Positions 8,922-16,668 of a DNA stretch of 50,758 bases are shown here, one piece after another; position 1 is the first letter of the stretch, and each line of letters begins with the position of its first letter. This DNA is from an uncultured Alistipes sp. (lineage in GTDB: Bacteria > Bacteroidota > Bacteroidia > Bacteroidales > Rikenellaceae). Where the stretch lies: positions 1 through 50,758 of the forward strand of contig CALURC010000003.1 of NCBI GenBank assembly GCA_944323075.1, written 5' to 3'. The notes below the pieces were generated by a model. That model saw only the letters and a program-made list of their open reading frames with translations. It was not told the DNA's origin and did not search any database. The position numbers were made by a program, and so were the translations under genes.

Positions 8922-8947
8922 AGAGGATAAGATTGTATAAAAAGGGG

Positions 8948-8985
8948 GAAATGCGTCCGTGTTCGGATGTGTTTCTCTTTTTTTA
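8948..8985 (+). terminator. Intrinsic terminator of GH43-like gene
   Basis: A 12-bp stem with three G-T wobble pairs (8948-8959 with 8964-8975) and a 4-nt loop is followed by TCTTTTTTT. Confidence 0.75.
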
Positions 8986-9053
8986 TGTTTGAAGATCATT
9001 AAAGGCAGGATGTTTTGAGAAAGCGATCGTTTCGGTTATGTAAAAAAACGATT

Positions 9054-9069
9054 GGACGATAATTCGTCC
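9054..9069. repeat. 16-bp dyad upstream of the epimerase-lipocalin gene
   Basis: Perfect inverted repeat GGACGA-TAAT-TCGTCC. It lies 34 nt before the -7 box at 9103, a position suited to an activator or repressor. No regulator identified. Confidence 0.4.
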
Positions 9070-9102
9070 CGAACGTTGTATCATAATACTGATTATTTGA
9101 AC

Positions 9103-9110
9103 TATATTTG
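9103..9110 (+). promoter_or_regulatory. -7 box of the epimerase-lipocalin gene
   Basis: Perfect TATATTTG 20 nt before the ATG at 9131. No TTG at the right distance; the nearest is 24 nt upstream (9076-9078), so an activator may be needed. Confidence 0.5.
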
Positions 9111-9130
9111 AGAATAAATCATTGTCGGTT

Positions 9131-10429
9131 ATGAAGATTGCGATTGCAGGAGCAACAGGATATATTGGATCTCATCTTGCCTCCTATTTTGAAACGCGGG
9201 GACATCGAGTCGTATCGTTGGGTCGAGAACTGTTCAGGGGAACGGATCAAGGCGAAGGACTTTGCCGTGAGTTACAAGGGTGTCGTGTAGTGGTGAATCT
9301 TGCCGGTGCATCTATTGATAAACGGTGGTCCAAACGTTATAAGCAGGAACTTATTGAAAGTCGGGTGCGGGTTACACGAACTTTGGTTGAAACGCTGGCA
9401 AAACTCGATACGCCTCCTGAACTCTTTATTTCGGCCTCTGCGGTCGGATATTATGCGGCAGGGAAAGATAGCGATGAGGAGCATGCTCATAAGGGTAATG
9501 ATTTTTTGGCCCGACTGTGTGAGGCGTGGGAAAGCGAGGCCCGCCGGACTCCTCCGAACATTCGATTGGTGATAAGTAGGTTTGGAGTCGTTTTGTCAAA
9601 AGACGGCGGTGCACTCGGACGTCTGATTCGTATGCAACGGAGATGCCGTTTGGGGGCAGTTGTTGGAGGGACGGATCGTTCTATATCGTGGATTAGTTTG
9701 GCGGATTTATGCCGTGCCTTCGAATGGATTATCGGGCATAAGGAGTTGCATGGTGTGGTGAATATGACGACACCTGAATCGGTCACTCAAAAACGCTTGG
9801 TGCAAACCGTAAAAAGGGCCTGCCGCGGTTTTGTGGTGACGCTTCCGGCCGCCGTGTTTCGCTTGTTGCTCGGGGAGCGTGCCGATGTTTTGTTGGCCGG
9901 ACAGCGGGTTTTCCCTCTTAAATTGTTGAAAACAGGTTTTGGCTATCTATATCCGACAGTGGAGAAGCTGCTGGGGGTGACGGATCACGGTACCGTGGCG
10001 GCATTCGATCTGCAACGGTATATGGGACAGTGGTATGAAATTGCTCGTTATGACGTCCGGTTTGAAAAGGGAATGGACCGTGTTATGACACACTATACGT
10101 TACTGCCGGATGGTAAAGTTCGAGTGGAGAATTCGGGATGGCGGGCCGGTCGGCAAAAGCGTATCGTGGGGCGGGGAAAATTACCCGACCCGAAATATCC
10201 CGGTGCGTTGAAAGTTGCTTTTTTTCTCTGGTTCTATGCCGATTATTATGTGTTGGAGTTGGACCGGGAGAACTATCAATATGCCGTTGTGGGTAGTAGT
10301 ACCGACCGGTATCTTTGGATTTTGAGTCGGGAAAAGAGGTTGTCGAAAGAGGTGCTCGATTTCTTGCTTGATCGGATTCGTACACGGGGATACGATGTCG
10401 ACAAACTGATTTTTACGTCACAGGAGTAG
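9131..10429 (+). CDS. TIGR01777-type SDR epimerase fused to a lipocalin
   Basis: A 432-aa two-part protein. Residues 1 to ~285 form an extended SDR of the YfcH/SDR39U1 type: NAD(P)-binding GATGYIGSHLA, VVNLAGASI, SASAVGYYA, then a DUF1731-like tail (AAVFRLLLGERADVLLAGQRVFPLKL). From ~288 to the end is a bacterial lipocalin of the Blc type: GQWYEIARYD (299-307), YTLLPDGKVRVENSG, ADYYVLELD and YLWILSREK. I start at ATG 9131, not the TTG at 9122, because it follows the promoter properly and opens directly on the Rossmann strand. No signal peptide precedes either part, so the lipocalin should be cytoplasmic, unlike Blc, an outer-membrane lipoprotein. Reaction and ligand unknown. Confidence 0.85.
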   Translation: MKIAIAGATGYIGSHLASYFETRGHRVVSLGRELFRGTDQGEGLCRELQGCRVVVNLAGASIDKRWSKRYKQELIESRVRVTRTLVETLAKLDTPPELFISASAVGYYAAGKDSDEEHAHKGNDFLARLCEAWESEARRTPPNIRLVISRFGVVLSKDGGALGRLIRMQRRCRLGAVVGGTDRSISWISLADLCRAFEWIIGHKELHGVVNMTTPESVTQKRLVQTVKRACRGFVVTLPAAVFRLLLGERADVLLAGQRVFPLKLLKTGFGYLYPTVEKLLGVTDHGTVAAFDLQRYMGQWYEIARYDVRFEKGMDRVMTHYTLLPDGKVRVENSGWRAGRQKRIVGRGKLPDPKYPGALKVAFFLWFYADYYVLELDRENYQYAVVGSSTDRYLWILSREKRLSKEVLDFLLDRIRTRGYDVDKLIFTSQE

Positions 10430-10493
10430 AATCTCCATGTTGCCAGGAGAATCGCTCGGGTTACATGGGTCTGTGAACGGTACAAATTAAAAG

Positions 10494-11387
10494 CTATCGA
10501 CGTGGGGCTCTGGAGGGTTTGGCGGGCTCATCCGGTTGCTCGTGATCCGTTTTTTCGATAAGGGTAATGCCCCGATCGTCCATCGTGATCTTGTGTTGTT
10601 TCATCAGATGACCGGCACAGCGTTTGAAACTCTTTTTACTCATCCGGATCAGTTGTTGTATCTGTTCCGGAGTACTGGCGTCACAGAGCGGAAGCCGGCC
10701 TCCGTTGTTGCGCAACAATTCCAGAAGACGGTCAGCTGTGTGTTTGACCTCATCGTATCCTTGTTGTTGGAGGCTAACGTCGATCCGGTTGTCGTCGGTG
10801 ATCCGAACCACATATCCTTTCAAATGATCGCCTATTTGGACGGGCTGAAAGATCTGGTTGTGATAGATCATCCCCCAATGTCGGTTGTTGATTGCAACGC
10901 GGAATCCGATAGATGTCTCGGCTACAACCAGGATGTCAACCTCGTCGCGTGGGGATACGGTGATCTCCGTGTTGTTTATATAACTTTTCAGGTATGTTGT
11001 TGCAACGACTCGTCCCGACACCCTGTCTTCATAAACATACACCGGATACTTTTTGCCTATTTCCAAGCGATACATCTGATTGCTGTTCGGAAGGAAAAGG
11101 TCTTTGGCCTTTAATCCCCAATCGAGGAATACGCCGTGGATCGTTTTGTCCACAACCTTCAGATAGGCGACTTCTCCTGCTGTGGCCAACGGGTGCTCGG
11201 TAGTAGCGACCAGACGGTTTTCTGAATCATGGTAGACGAATACTTCTATCGTATCATCGACCTTGTGTTGCAATGAGGCATAACGGTTGGGTAGCAACAC
11301 TTCGGCTCCTTCGTCGTCGGCGAGATAGATGCCGTGTTCGGAGATGCGGTTGACCTTGAGCGTGTGGTAGTGTCCGGCTGATATCAT
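10494..11387 (-). CDS. CvfB-like S1 RNA-binding protein
   Basis: A 297-aa protein with repeated S1-like OB-fold segments. It begins HYHTLKVNRISEHGIYLADDEGAEVLLP; a second unit (VAYLKVVDKTIHGVFLDWGLKAKDLFLP) and a third (VVAETSIGFRVAINNRHWGMIYHNQIF) follow, then a winged-helix-like end (LLRNNGGRLPLCDASTPEQIQQLIRMSKKSFKRCAGHLMKQ). This is the CvfB/YitL layout; family members bind RNA and affect virulence-factor expression in Firmicutes. The frame stays open upstream to 11765 but that part overlaps the next gene's promoter and start, so I take the ATG whose codon ends at 11387. The C-terminus has a charged tail (DHEQPDEPAKPSRAPRR). Confidence 0.82.
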   Translation of the reverse strand: MISAGHYHTLKVNRISEHGIYLADDEGAEVLLPNRYASLQHKVDDTIEVFVYHDSENRLVATTEHPLATAGEVAYLKVVDKTIHGVFLDWGLKAKDLFLPNSNQMYRLEIGKKYPVYVYEDRVSGRVVATTYLKSYINNTEITVSPRDEVDILVVAETSIGFRVAINNRHWGMIYHNQIFQPVQIGDHLKGYVVRITDDNRIDVSLQQQGYDEVKHTADRLLELLRNNGGRLPLCDASTPEQIQQLIRMSKKSFKRCAGHLMKQHKITMDDRGITLIEKTDHEQPDEPAKPSRAPRR

Positions 11388-11507
11388 GGTGTGTAAGAAT
11401 TTTGGGTAAAAGTACGTTAATTTTTCGAATAAATGTCGTCTGTCGTCTCGTTTTGAGGAACTGCAGGCAAAACGATCATCTGCAGATATAGTTGTGGAGA
11501 AATTCAC

Positions 11508-11515
11508 TATCTTTG
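11508..11515 (+). promoter_or_regulatory. -7 box of lytic transglycosylase gene
   Basis: Perfect TATCTTTG; no clear TTG at 19-21 nt. Its position just before ATG 11517 makes the later ATG at 11538 the likelier start. Confidence 0.5.
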
Positions 11516-11537
11516 CATGTTTATTATTTTTAACGCG

Positions 11538-12455
11538 ATGAAGTATTGTTTTTCTTTTCTGTTTTTGATTTTTTGCGTTACAGGATGTGCTCAGACCTCC
11601 TCTTGGACCGGAACTTTTTCGAAACCCGATACGATGCGGTTGGCGCCGGTGGTTATTCCCGAGTTGCCCGAACAGCTCGATTTCGCAGGAGAGGCAGTTC
11701 CATTGGGAAATTTCGATACGCGGGAGAGCTTGTTGCGTGAGGTGATGACCAATATGTACCTTCATTCGCGGACTATGTTGACGTTGCTTGCCACGACACG
11801 ATACTTTCCGGTGATCGAACCTATTATGAAAAAATACGGTATTCCGGATGATTTTAAGTATTTATGCATGGCCGAGAGCGGATTGGATCCGAATGTGCGC
11901 TCTTCCGCAGGCGCAGCCGGACTGTGGCAGCTTATGCCACCGTTCGCTAAATCGGTAGGCCTGTTTATCGGAACAGGTGTTGACGAGAGATATCACATCG
12001 AAAAGGCGACCGAGGCGGCCTGTAAGTATCTGCTCGATGCCAAAGAGCGGCTGGGTAGTTGGACTCTTGCCGCTGCGTCGTACAATGTCGGTGTGGCGGG
12101 AGTGTCGCGGCGTCTCCAGAAACAGGGAGTGAAATCCTACTACGATCTCTATTTGCCGGAGGAGACGATGCGTTATGTTTTTCGGGTTTTGGCATTCAAA
12201 CTGATCACTCCCGATCCGTCACAATATGGATTTGAGATAGCTTCGGAAGATTATTATGCTCCGTTGACCGATTATCGCGAGATTACAGTGGACGATGCGG
12301 AGATCGATTGGTCGGCTGTGGCCCGTGAAAACGGCACAACCTATAAAATGCTCCGACAGCTGAACCACTGGATTCGTGACTACGACTACAACAATAAGGC
12401 ACAGCGGAGTTTCGTTCTCCGGATACCTAATGCCGATTTCCGTTCCGGAAAATAA
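11538..12455 (+). CDS. Membrane-bound lytic transglycosylase (MltD-like) lipoprotein
   Basis: A 305-aa lipoprotein: signal MKYCFSFLFLIFCVTGC with lipidated Cys17. The SLT (GH23) domain covers about residues 95-235, with catalytic Glu113 in CMAESGLDP, the GAAGLWQLMP loop, and AAASYNVGVAGV later in the fold. It should cleave peptidoglycan to 1,6-anhydro products on the periplasmic side. The C-terminal part after ~235 has no recognisable LysM. The earlier ATG at 11517 is rejected because it would precede the transcription start. uvrA follows 23 nt later and may be co-transcribed. Confidence 0.88.
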   Translation: MKYCFSFLFLIFCVTGCAQTSSWTGTFSKPDTMRLAPVVIPELPEQLDFAGEAVPLGNFDTRESLLREVMTNMYLHSRTMLTLLATTRYFPVIEPIMKKYGIPDDFKYLCMAESGLDPNVRSSAGAAGLWQLMPPFAKSVGLFIGTGVDERYHIEKATEAACKYLLDAKERLGSWTLAAASYNVGVAGVSRRLQKQGVKSYYDLYLPEETMRYVFRVLAFKLITPDPSQYGFEIASEDYYAPLTDYREITVDDAEIDWSAVARENGTTYKMLRQLNHWIRDYDYNNKAQRSFVLRIPNADFRSGK

Positions 12456-12478
12456 CAGCAGATAACAGGGAGTGATAT

Positions 12479-15328
12479 ATGGCTGAAGATCGCAGTATAA
12501 AAGTTTACGGGGCCCGTGAGCATAATCTTAAGAATGTAGACGTAGAGATCCCCCGTAATACGCTGACCGTGATAACCGGACTCTCCGGATCGGGTAAATC
12601 GTCGTTGGCGTTCGATACGATATATGCCGAGGGACAGCGTCGTTATATGGAGACCCTGTCGACTTATGCCCGTCAGTTCGTCGGTTCTATGGAGCGTCCA
12701 GAAGTGGATAAGATCACCGGGCTGAGTCCGGTGATTTCGATTGAACAGAAAACGACCAACAAAAATCCGCGTTCGACCGTAGGAACGGTTACCGAGATCA
12801 ATGACTTTTTGCGATTGTTGTTCGCCCGTGCTTCTGAGGCGTTTTCGCCTGTAACCGGCGAGAAAATGGTCCATTATACCGATGACCGGATCGCTGATCT
12901 GATTCTGAACGAAATGGACGGGAAAAAGATCGCACTGCTTGCTCCGTTGGTCAAAGGGCGTAAAGGTCACTATCGCGATCTGTTCGAAAACTGGGCCAAG
13001 AAGGGTTATCTCTATGCACGGATCGATGGTCAGATTCAGGAGATCTATGCGGGGCTGAAGCTCGACCGGTACAAAATTCACTATGTCGAGTTGGTGATCG
13101 ATCGTTTGAGCATCCGCCCGGATGTGCGGGGACGGTTGCTGCAAAGCCTGAAAGAGACGATGCATCGGGGTAAGGGAACGATGATGGTTTATGATTATGA
13201 GACCGAAACAGTCCGCTATTATAGTCGCCACCTGATGTGCCCGACCAGCGGAATCGCCTTCAATGAACCGGCTCCCTACACCTTTTCGTTCAACTCACCG
13301 CAGGGGGCTTGTCCGCACTGCAATGGATTGGGAGAAGAGGCAGTTTTCGATATGAAACGGATCATTCCCGACGAGAACAAGTCGATCCGCGAAGGCGGAA
13401 TCGAACCGTTGGGTAAGTTTAAGAACAATCTGCTCTTTGCAGAGATCGATGCACTTGGTAAACGGTATGGGTTTACGCTCGATGATCCGATCGGATCGTT
13501 CGATGAGTCGGCTTTGAATGCCGTACTTTATGGTGAGAGCGAACCGTTGCATGTCGATGTCCGCGAACTGGGCGGAACGGGAAACTACATGATTTCGTGG
13601 GATGGAGTAGCTGATTACATTGAGAAACAGCGCGAAGATGCGACGTCGAGCCGAGGAGACAAGTGGAAAGAGCAGTTTGTTGTTCGTCGGACATGTAGCG
13701 TGTGTGGCGGAAGCCGGTTGAAAGAGGAGGCGCTTTGCTTTAAAATAGACGGTAAAAATATAGCCGAGCTCTCGGCGATGAGTATCGAAGAGTTCGCACG
13801 ATGGATGGAGGGGTTAGAGTCGCGGTTGTCGTCGCGTCAGTTGCAGATCGGACGTGAGATCATCAAAGAGATTCGTGAACGGCTGCGTTTTTTGCTCGAT
13901 GTCGGACTGGGGTATCTTTCGTTGAGTCGTAATTCCAGCTCTCTGTCTGGCGGAGAGAGTCAACGGATCCGGCTGGCTACGCAGATCGGTTCGAAATTGG
14001 TCAATGTACTCTATATCTTGGATGAGCCCAGCATCGGGTTGCATCAACGCGATAACGTTAAGCTGATCGGCAGTCTGAAAGCCTTGCGCGATGCCGGTAA
14101 TTCGGTGATTGTTGTCGAGCACGATGAGGATATGATCCGGAATGCCGACTGGATCGTCGATGTAGGACCGTTGGCCGGAGTGCGTGGCGGTCAAATTGTA
14201 GCTTGTGGAGTTTTGGAAGATGTCATGCGGTCGAACAGTATTACGGCCGATTATCTCACCGGGCGTCGGCGGATCGAACTTCCCGAACACCGCCGTAAGG
14301 GGAATGGCTCGTTTTTAACGGTCCGGGGAGCCAAAGGGAACAACTTGAAGAATATAACGGTCGATTTTCCGTTAGGAACACTGATCTGTGTGACGGGGGT
14401 GAGCGGTAGTGGTAAGTCCACTTTGGTCGATGCTACGCTGCGGCGGGCGCTGAGCCGTCATTTTTACAACTCGTACGAACAGCCGTTGCCCTACGAGGAG
14501 ATTGTCGGAATCGAAAATATTGATAAGTTGATCGTGGTGGATCAGTCGCCCATCGGCAAGACCCCGCGCAGCAATCCGGCGACCTATTCCAACGTGTTTG
14601 CCGATATTCGCAAACTGTTCGAGGCGACACCGGATGCTCAGATTCGAGGATTCAAGGCTGGCCGTTTTTCGTTCAATGTCAAGGGCGGGCGGTGTGAGGC
14701 ATGCCGGGGAGCCGGTGTTCAGACGATCGAAATGAATTTCTTGCCGGATGTCTACGTGCGCTGCAATGTTTGCGGCGGACATCGTTACAACCGGGAGACC
14801 CTCGAAGTGAAATACAAGGGGAAAAACATCGATGAGGTGTTGAACATGACGGTTAATCAGGCTGTCGAGTTTTTCAGCGCAATTCCATCGATCCACATGA
14901 AGCTGAAGGCGATTCAAGATGTTGGCTTAGGCTATTTGCAGTTGGGCCAGCCCTGTACGACGCTCTCCGGCGGGGAGAGCCAGCGGATCAAACTCTCGAC
15001 GGAGTTGGCCAAACGTGATACGGGCCGGACGCTCTACATCTTGGATGAGCCCACCACGGGACTGCATTTCGAGGATGTGCGGGTGCTGCTCGACGTGTTG
15101 AACAAGTTGGTGGATAAGGGAAATACGGTAGTTGTGATCGAACACAATCTTGATGTGATCAAGGTGGCAGATTATCTGATCGATATTGGTCCAGAAGGTG
15201 GAGCTGCCGGGGGACGTGTGATTGCCACCGGAACGCCGGAAAAGGTTGCCGGAGTGGCTGAAAGCTACACGGGACAGTTTTTGAAGGATATTTTGCAGCG
15301 GCAAAACAACGAGAAGTCTCATCTGTAG
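12479..15328 (+). CDS. uvrA: UvrABC system protein A
   Basis: A 949-aa DNA-damage recognition ATPase of nucleotide excision repair. Two ABC units are visible: Walker [15 protein letters not shown] near residue 35 with [13 protein letters not shown] and [13 protein letters not shown], and [14 protein letters not shown] near 645 with [13 protein letters not shown] and [13 protein letters not shown]. Zinc modules are [17 protein letters not shown], and CEACRGAG with [10 protein letters not shown]. The first pair that is CxxC in E. coli reads C254-P-T-S257 here, so one expected zinc ligand is missing. Length is standard for UvrA1. Confidence 0.98.
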   Translation: MAEDRSIKVYGAREHNLKNVDVEIPRNTLTVITGLSGSGKSSLAFDTIYAEGQRRYMETLSTYARQFVGSMERPEVDKITGLSPVISIEQKTTNKNPRSTVGTVTEINDFLRLLFARASEAFSPVTGEKMVHYTDDRIADLILNEMDGKKIALLAPLVKGRKGHYRDLFENWAKKGYLYARIDGQIQEIYAGLKLDRYKIHYVELVIDRLSIRPDVRGRLLQSLKETMHRGKGTMMVYDYETETVRYYSRHLMCPTSGIAFNEPAPYTFSFNSPQGACPHCNGLGEEAVFDMKRIIPDENKSIREGGIEPLGKFKNNLLFAEIDALGKRYGFTLDDPIGSFDESALNAVLYGESEPLHVDVRELGGTGNYMISWDGVADYIEKQREDATSSRGDKWKEQFVVRRTCSVCGGSRLKEEALCFKIDGKNIAELSAMSIEEFARWMEGLESRLSSRQLQIGREIIKEIRERLRFLLDVGLGYLSLSRNSSSLSGGESQRIRLATQIGSKLVNVLYILDEPSIGLHQRDNVKLIGSLKALRDAGNSVIVVEHDEDMIRNADWIVDVGPLAGVRGGQIVACGVLEDVMRSNSITADYLTGRRRIELPEHRRKGNGSFLTVRGAKGNNLKNITVDFPLGTLICVTGVSGSGKSTLVDATLRRALSRHFYNSYEQPLPYEEIVGIENIDKLIVVDQSPIGKTPRSNPATYSNVFADIRKLFEATPDAQIRGFKAGRFSFNVKGGRCEACRGAGVQTIEMNFLPDVYVRCNVCGGHRYNRETLEVKYKGKNIDEVLNMTVNQAVEFFSAIPSIHMKLKAIQDVGLGYLQLGQPCTTLSGGESQRIKLSTELAKRDTGRTLYILDEPTTGLHFEDVRVLLDVLNKLVDKGNTVVVIEHNLDVIKVADYLIDIGPEGGAAGGRVIATGTPEKVAGVAESYTGQFLKDILQRQNNEKSHL

Positions 15329-15440
15329 TAGGCGGCTTTCGTGTAATAGAATCCAAGTTTACAGCAGCGGGAATAGGAGATGCTTTGGCATGTTTGCCAT
15401 TATGCGACGGACGTACAGTCCGTCCGACGTATCATGATTG

Positions 15441-15472
15441 TTGTGATGCGCAGTCTTCTGTTGATAACTTTG
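15441..15472 (+). promoter_or_regulatory. Orphan sigma-ABfr-type promoter
   Basis: TTG (15441-15443), 21-nt spacer, perfect TAACTTTG (15465-15472). Nothing coding follows on the plus strand; transcription would begin near 15479, directly before a strong hairpin. Confidence 0.5.
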
Positions 15473-15478
15473 TTTATA

Positions 15479-15568
15479 TTATGTAGATGGGAGGCATCTT
15501 ATTGATTAAATGCCTCCCATTTGTTAATAAGGTTAACAGAAAAGCTCGAAAGCTGTTTATAACCTTTT
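15479..15568 (+). ncRNA. Candidate ~90-nt small RNA
   Basis: Starting just after the orphan promoter, two hairpins follow one another: 15487-15497 with 15510-15520 (11 bp, arm ATGGGAGGCAT), and AAGGTTAACAG (15529-15539) with CTGTTTATAACCTT (15553-15566, a three-base bulge), ending in TTTT. This is the shape of a short structured transcript with its own terminator. It does not match any RNA family I know. It may instead be two terminators for uvrA. Confidence 0.3.
15487..15525 (+). terminator. Terminator-like hairpin downstream of uvrA
   Basis: Perfect 11-bp stem (15487-15497 / 15510-15520), 12-nt loop, then TTGTT. The T-run is weak. It lies 160 nt after the uvrA stop. Confidence 0.5.
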
Positions 15569-15587
15569 CATTATTTGTTTATAACCT
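15554..15587. repeat. Direct repeat TGTTTATAACCT x2
   Basis: Identical 12-mers at 15554-15565 and 15576-15587, 22 bp start to start (two helical turns). Related TGTTNATAA words occur at 15459 and 15522. Confidence 0.6.
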
Positions 15588-15728
15588 CAAACTTTTCCTC
15601 CAAAGACTTTCCAGAAGTGTCCCCTCGCAAGTTGTAGCCTTGGACCCTGTGCAGAAATCATTCAACACCTCTCAGAGATGATTCCTGCCGCAGTATATAT
15701 ATTTGTACGGTTACTCTTTGTTGTAAAA

Positions 15729-16541
15729 CTATTTGAACGGCGAGTCTGGTTCTTTGGCCATGTGGTTGTAGTAGAGTCGGTCCAACAGTCCCGGTGCGAA
15801 TTTTTTAATCCAAGCAGAAGCCCGACCGTCAAATTCCATTAACAGCAGCCTTTTGTGGCGGGAAATCCCTCGAGCAATGCGGTGGGCAACTTCCTCTGCA
15901 CTCATCATTTTCTCTTCCTTTCTTGGAGATGCCCCCTGTTGTGAGCCATCGGCTGTCAAGGCCGAGAACCGGACATTCGAGGCTGTGAAGCCCGGACAGG
16001 CGATCATCACGTGTACGTCCTTTTTGAGGTTTTCGATCCGGACGGTCTCCAGAAATCCGGTCATTGCGAATTTTGATGCTGAGTATCCTGTCCGTCCCGG
16101 AAGTCCATGTATGCCGGCTACCGATGAGACACCGACGATGGATCCCCGGTTTTTCTGGATGTAGGGTAGGGCATATTTCGTGCAATAAACCGTTCCCCAG
16201 AAATTTACATCCATCAGACGCCGGAGTACGTTCAGATCTACTTCGTCGAACAGTGCCCGCATGGAGATTCCGGCGTTACAGATCAATATGTCGACTCCGC
16301 CAAAATGTGTCACGGCCGTTTCAATTAGTCTCCGGCAATCTGCTTCTTGGGTGACATCGGTCGGTGCGTAGGCAACCTCCGTATTGCGGGATTTCAAATC
16401 GGCAGCGATCTGCTGCAGTTTCTCTTCCGAGCGGGCTCCCATCACGATTCGTGCGCCGTGTGACGCAAACTCGTAGACCAATGCACGTCCGATTCCGGAG
16501 GAAGCTCCGGTTATGACGACTACTTTGTTTTTGAATTGCAT
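15729..16541 (-). CDS. SDR-family NAD(P)-dependent oxidoreductase
   Basis: A 270-aa classical short-chain dehydrogenase: cofactor loop TGASSGIGRALV at the N-terminus, NAGIS in strand 4, and the catalytic Ser (GVSSVAG) and YSASK (Tyr-x-x-x-Lys). The C-terminal part (RISRHKRLLLMEFDGRASAWIKKFAPGLLDRLYY) resembles the DltE/11-beta-hydroxysteroid-dehydrogenase-like group acting on lipophilic substrates, with a basic amphipathic helix that may touch the membrane. The open frame extends ten codons further, but the ATG ending at 16541 begins directly on the Rossmann strand. Substrate unknown. Confidence 0.85.
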   Translation of the reverse strand: MQFKNKVVVITGASSGIGRALVYEFASHGARIVMGARSEEKLQQIAADLKSRNTEVAYAPTDVTQEADCRRLIETAVTHFGGVDILICNAGISMRALFDEVDLNVLRRLMDVNFWGTVYCTKYALPYIQKNRGSIVGVSSVAGIHGLPGRTGYSASKFAMTGFLETVRIENLKKDVHVMIACPGFTASNVRFSALTADGSQQGASPRKEEKMMSAEEVAHRIARGISRHKRLLLMEFDGRASAWIKKFAPGLLDRLYYNHMAKEPDSPFK

Positions 16542-16668
16542 CGTTTCGTTTTTTGTTAGGTTTTTCGTCAAGAACGAATGTTATACGTTTTTTTTGATTC
16601 GGGAAGGTTTCTCCTTGGTCGAAATAACTCGGTCGAGGTTTTGCCCCCCGACCGATATGGATCTCTCT

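Larger units (their letters stand above)
15329..15728. other. 400-bp convergent gap with small-RNA-like signals
   Basis: Between uvrA and the convergent SDR gene there is no credible protein gene. It holds a hairpin without T-run (GACGGAC 15406-15412 with GTCCGTC 15418-15424), an orphan plus-strand promoter (15441-15472), two further hairpins, and a 12-bp direct repeat, each listed separately. A 64-codon frame from 15487 starts inside a hairpin arm and looks spurious. Confidence 0.5.

Noticed and set aside
15459-15500. dif-like recombination site or origin of replication after uvrA
   Set aside because: Only the TTATGT part of a dif right arm matches; flanking genes are convergent and there is no DnaA-box consensus or dnaA gene.
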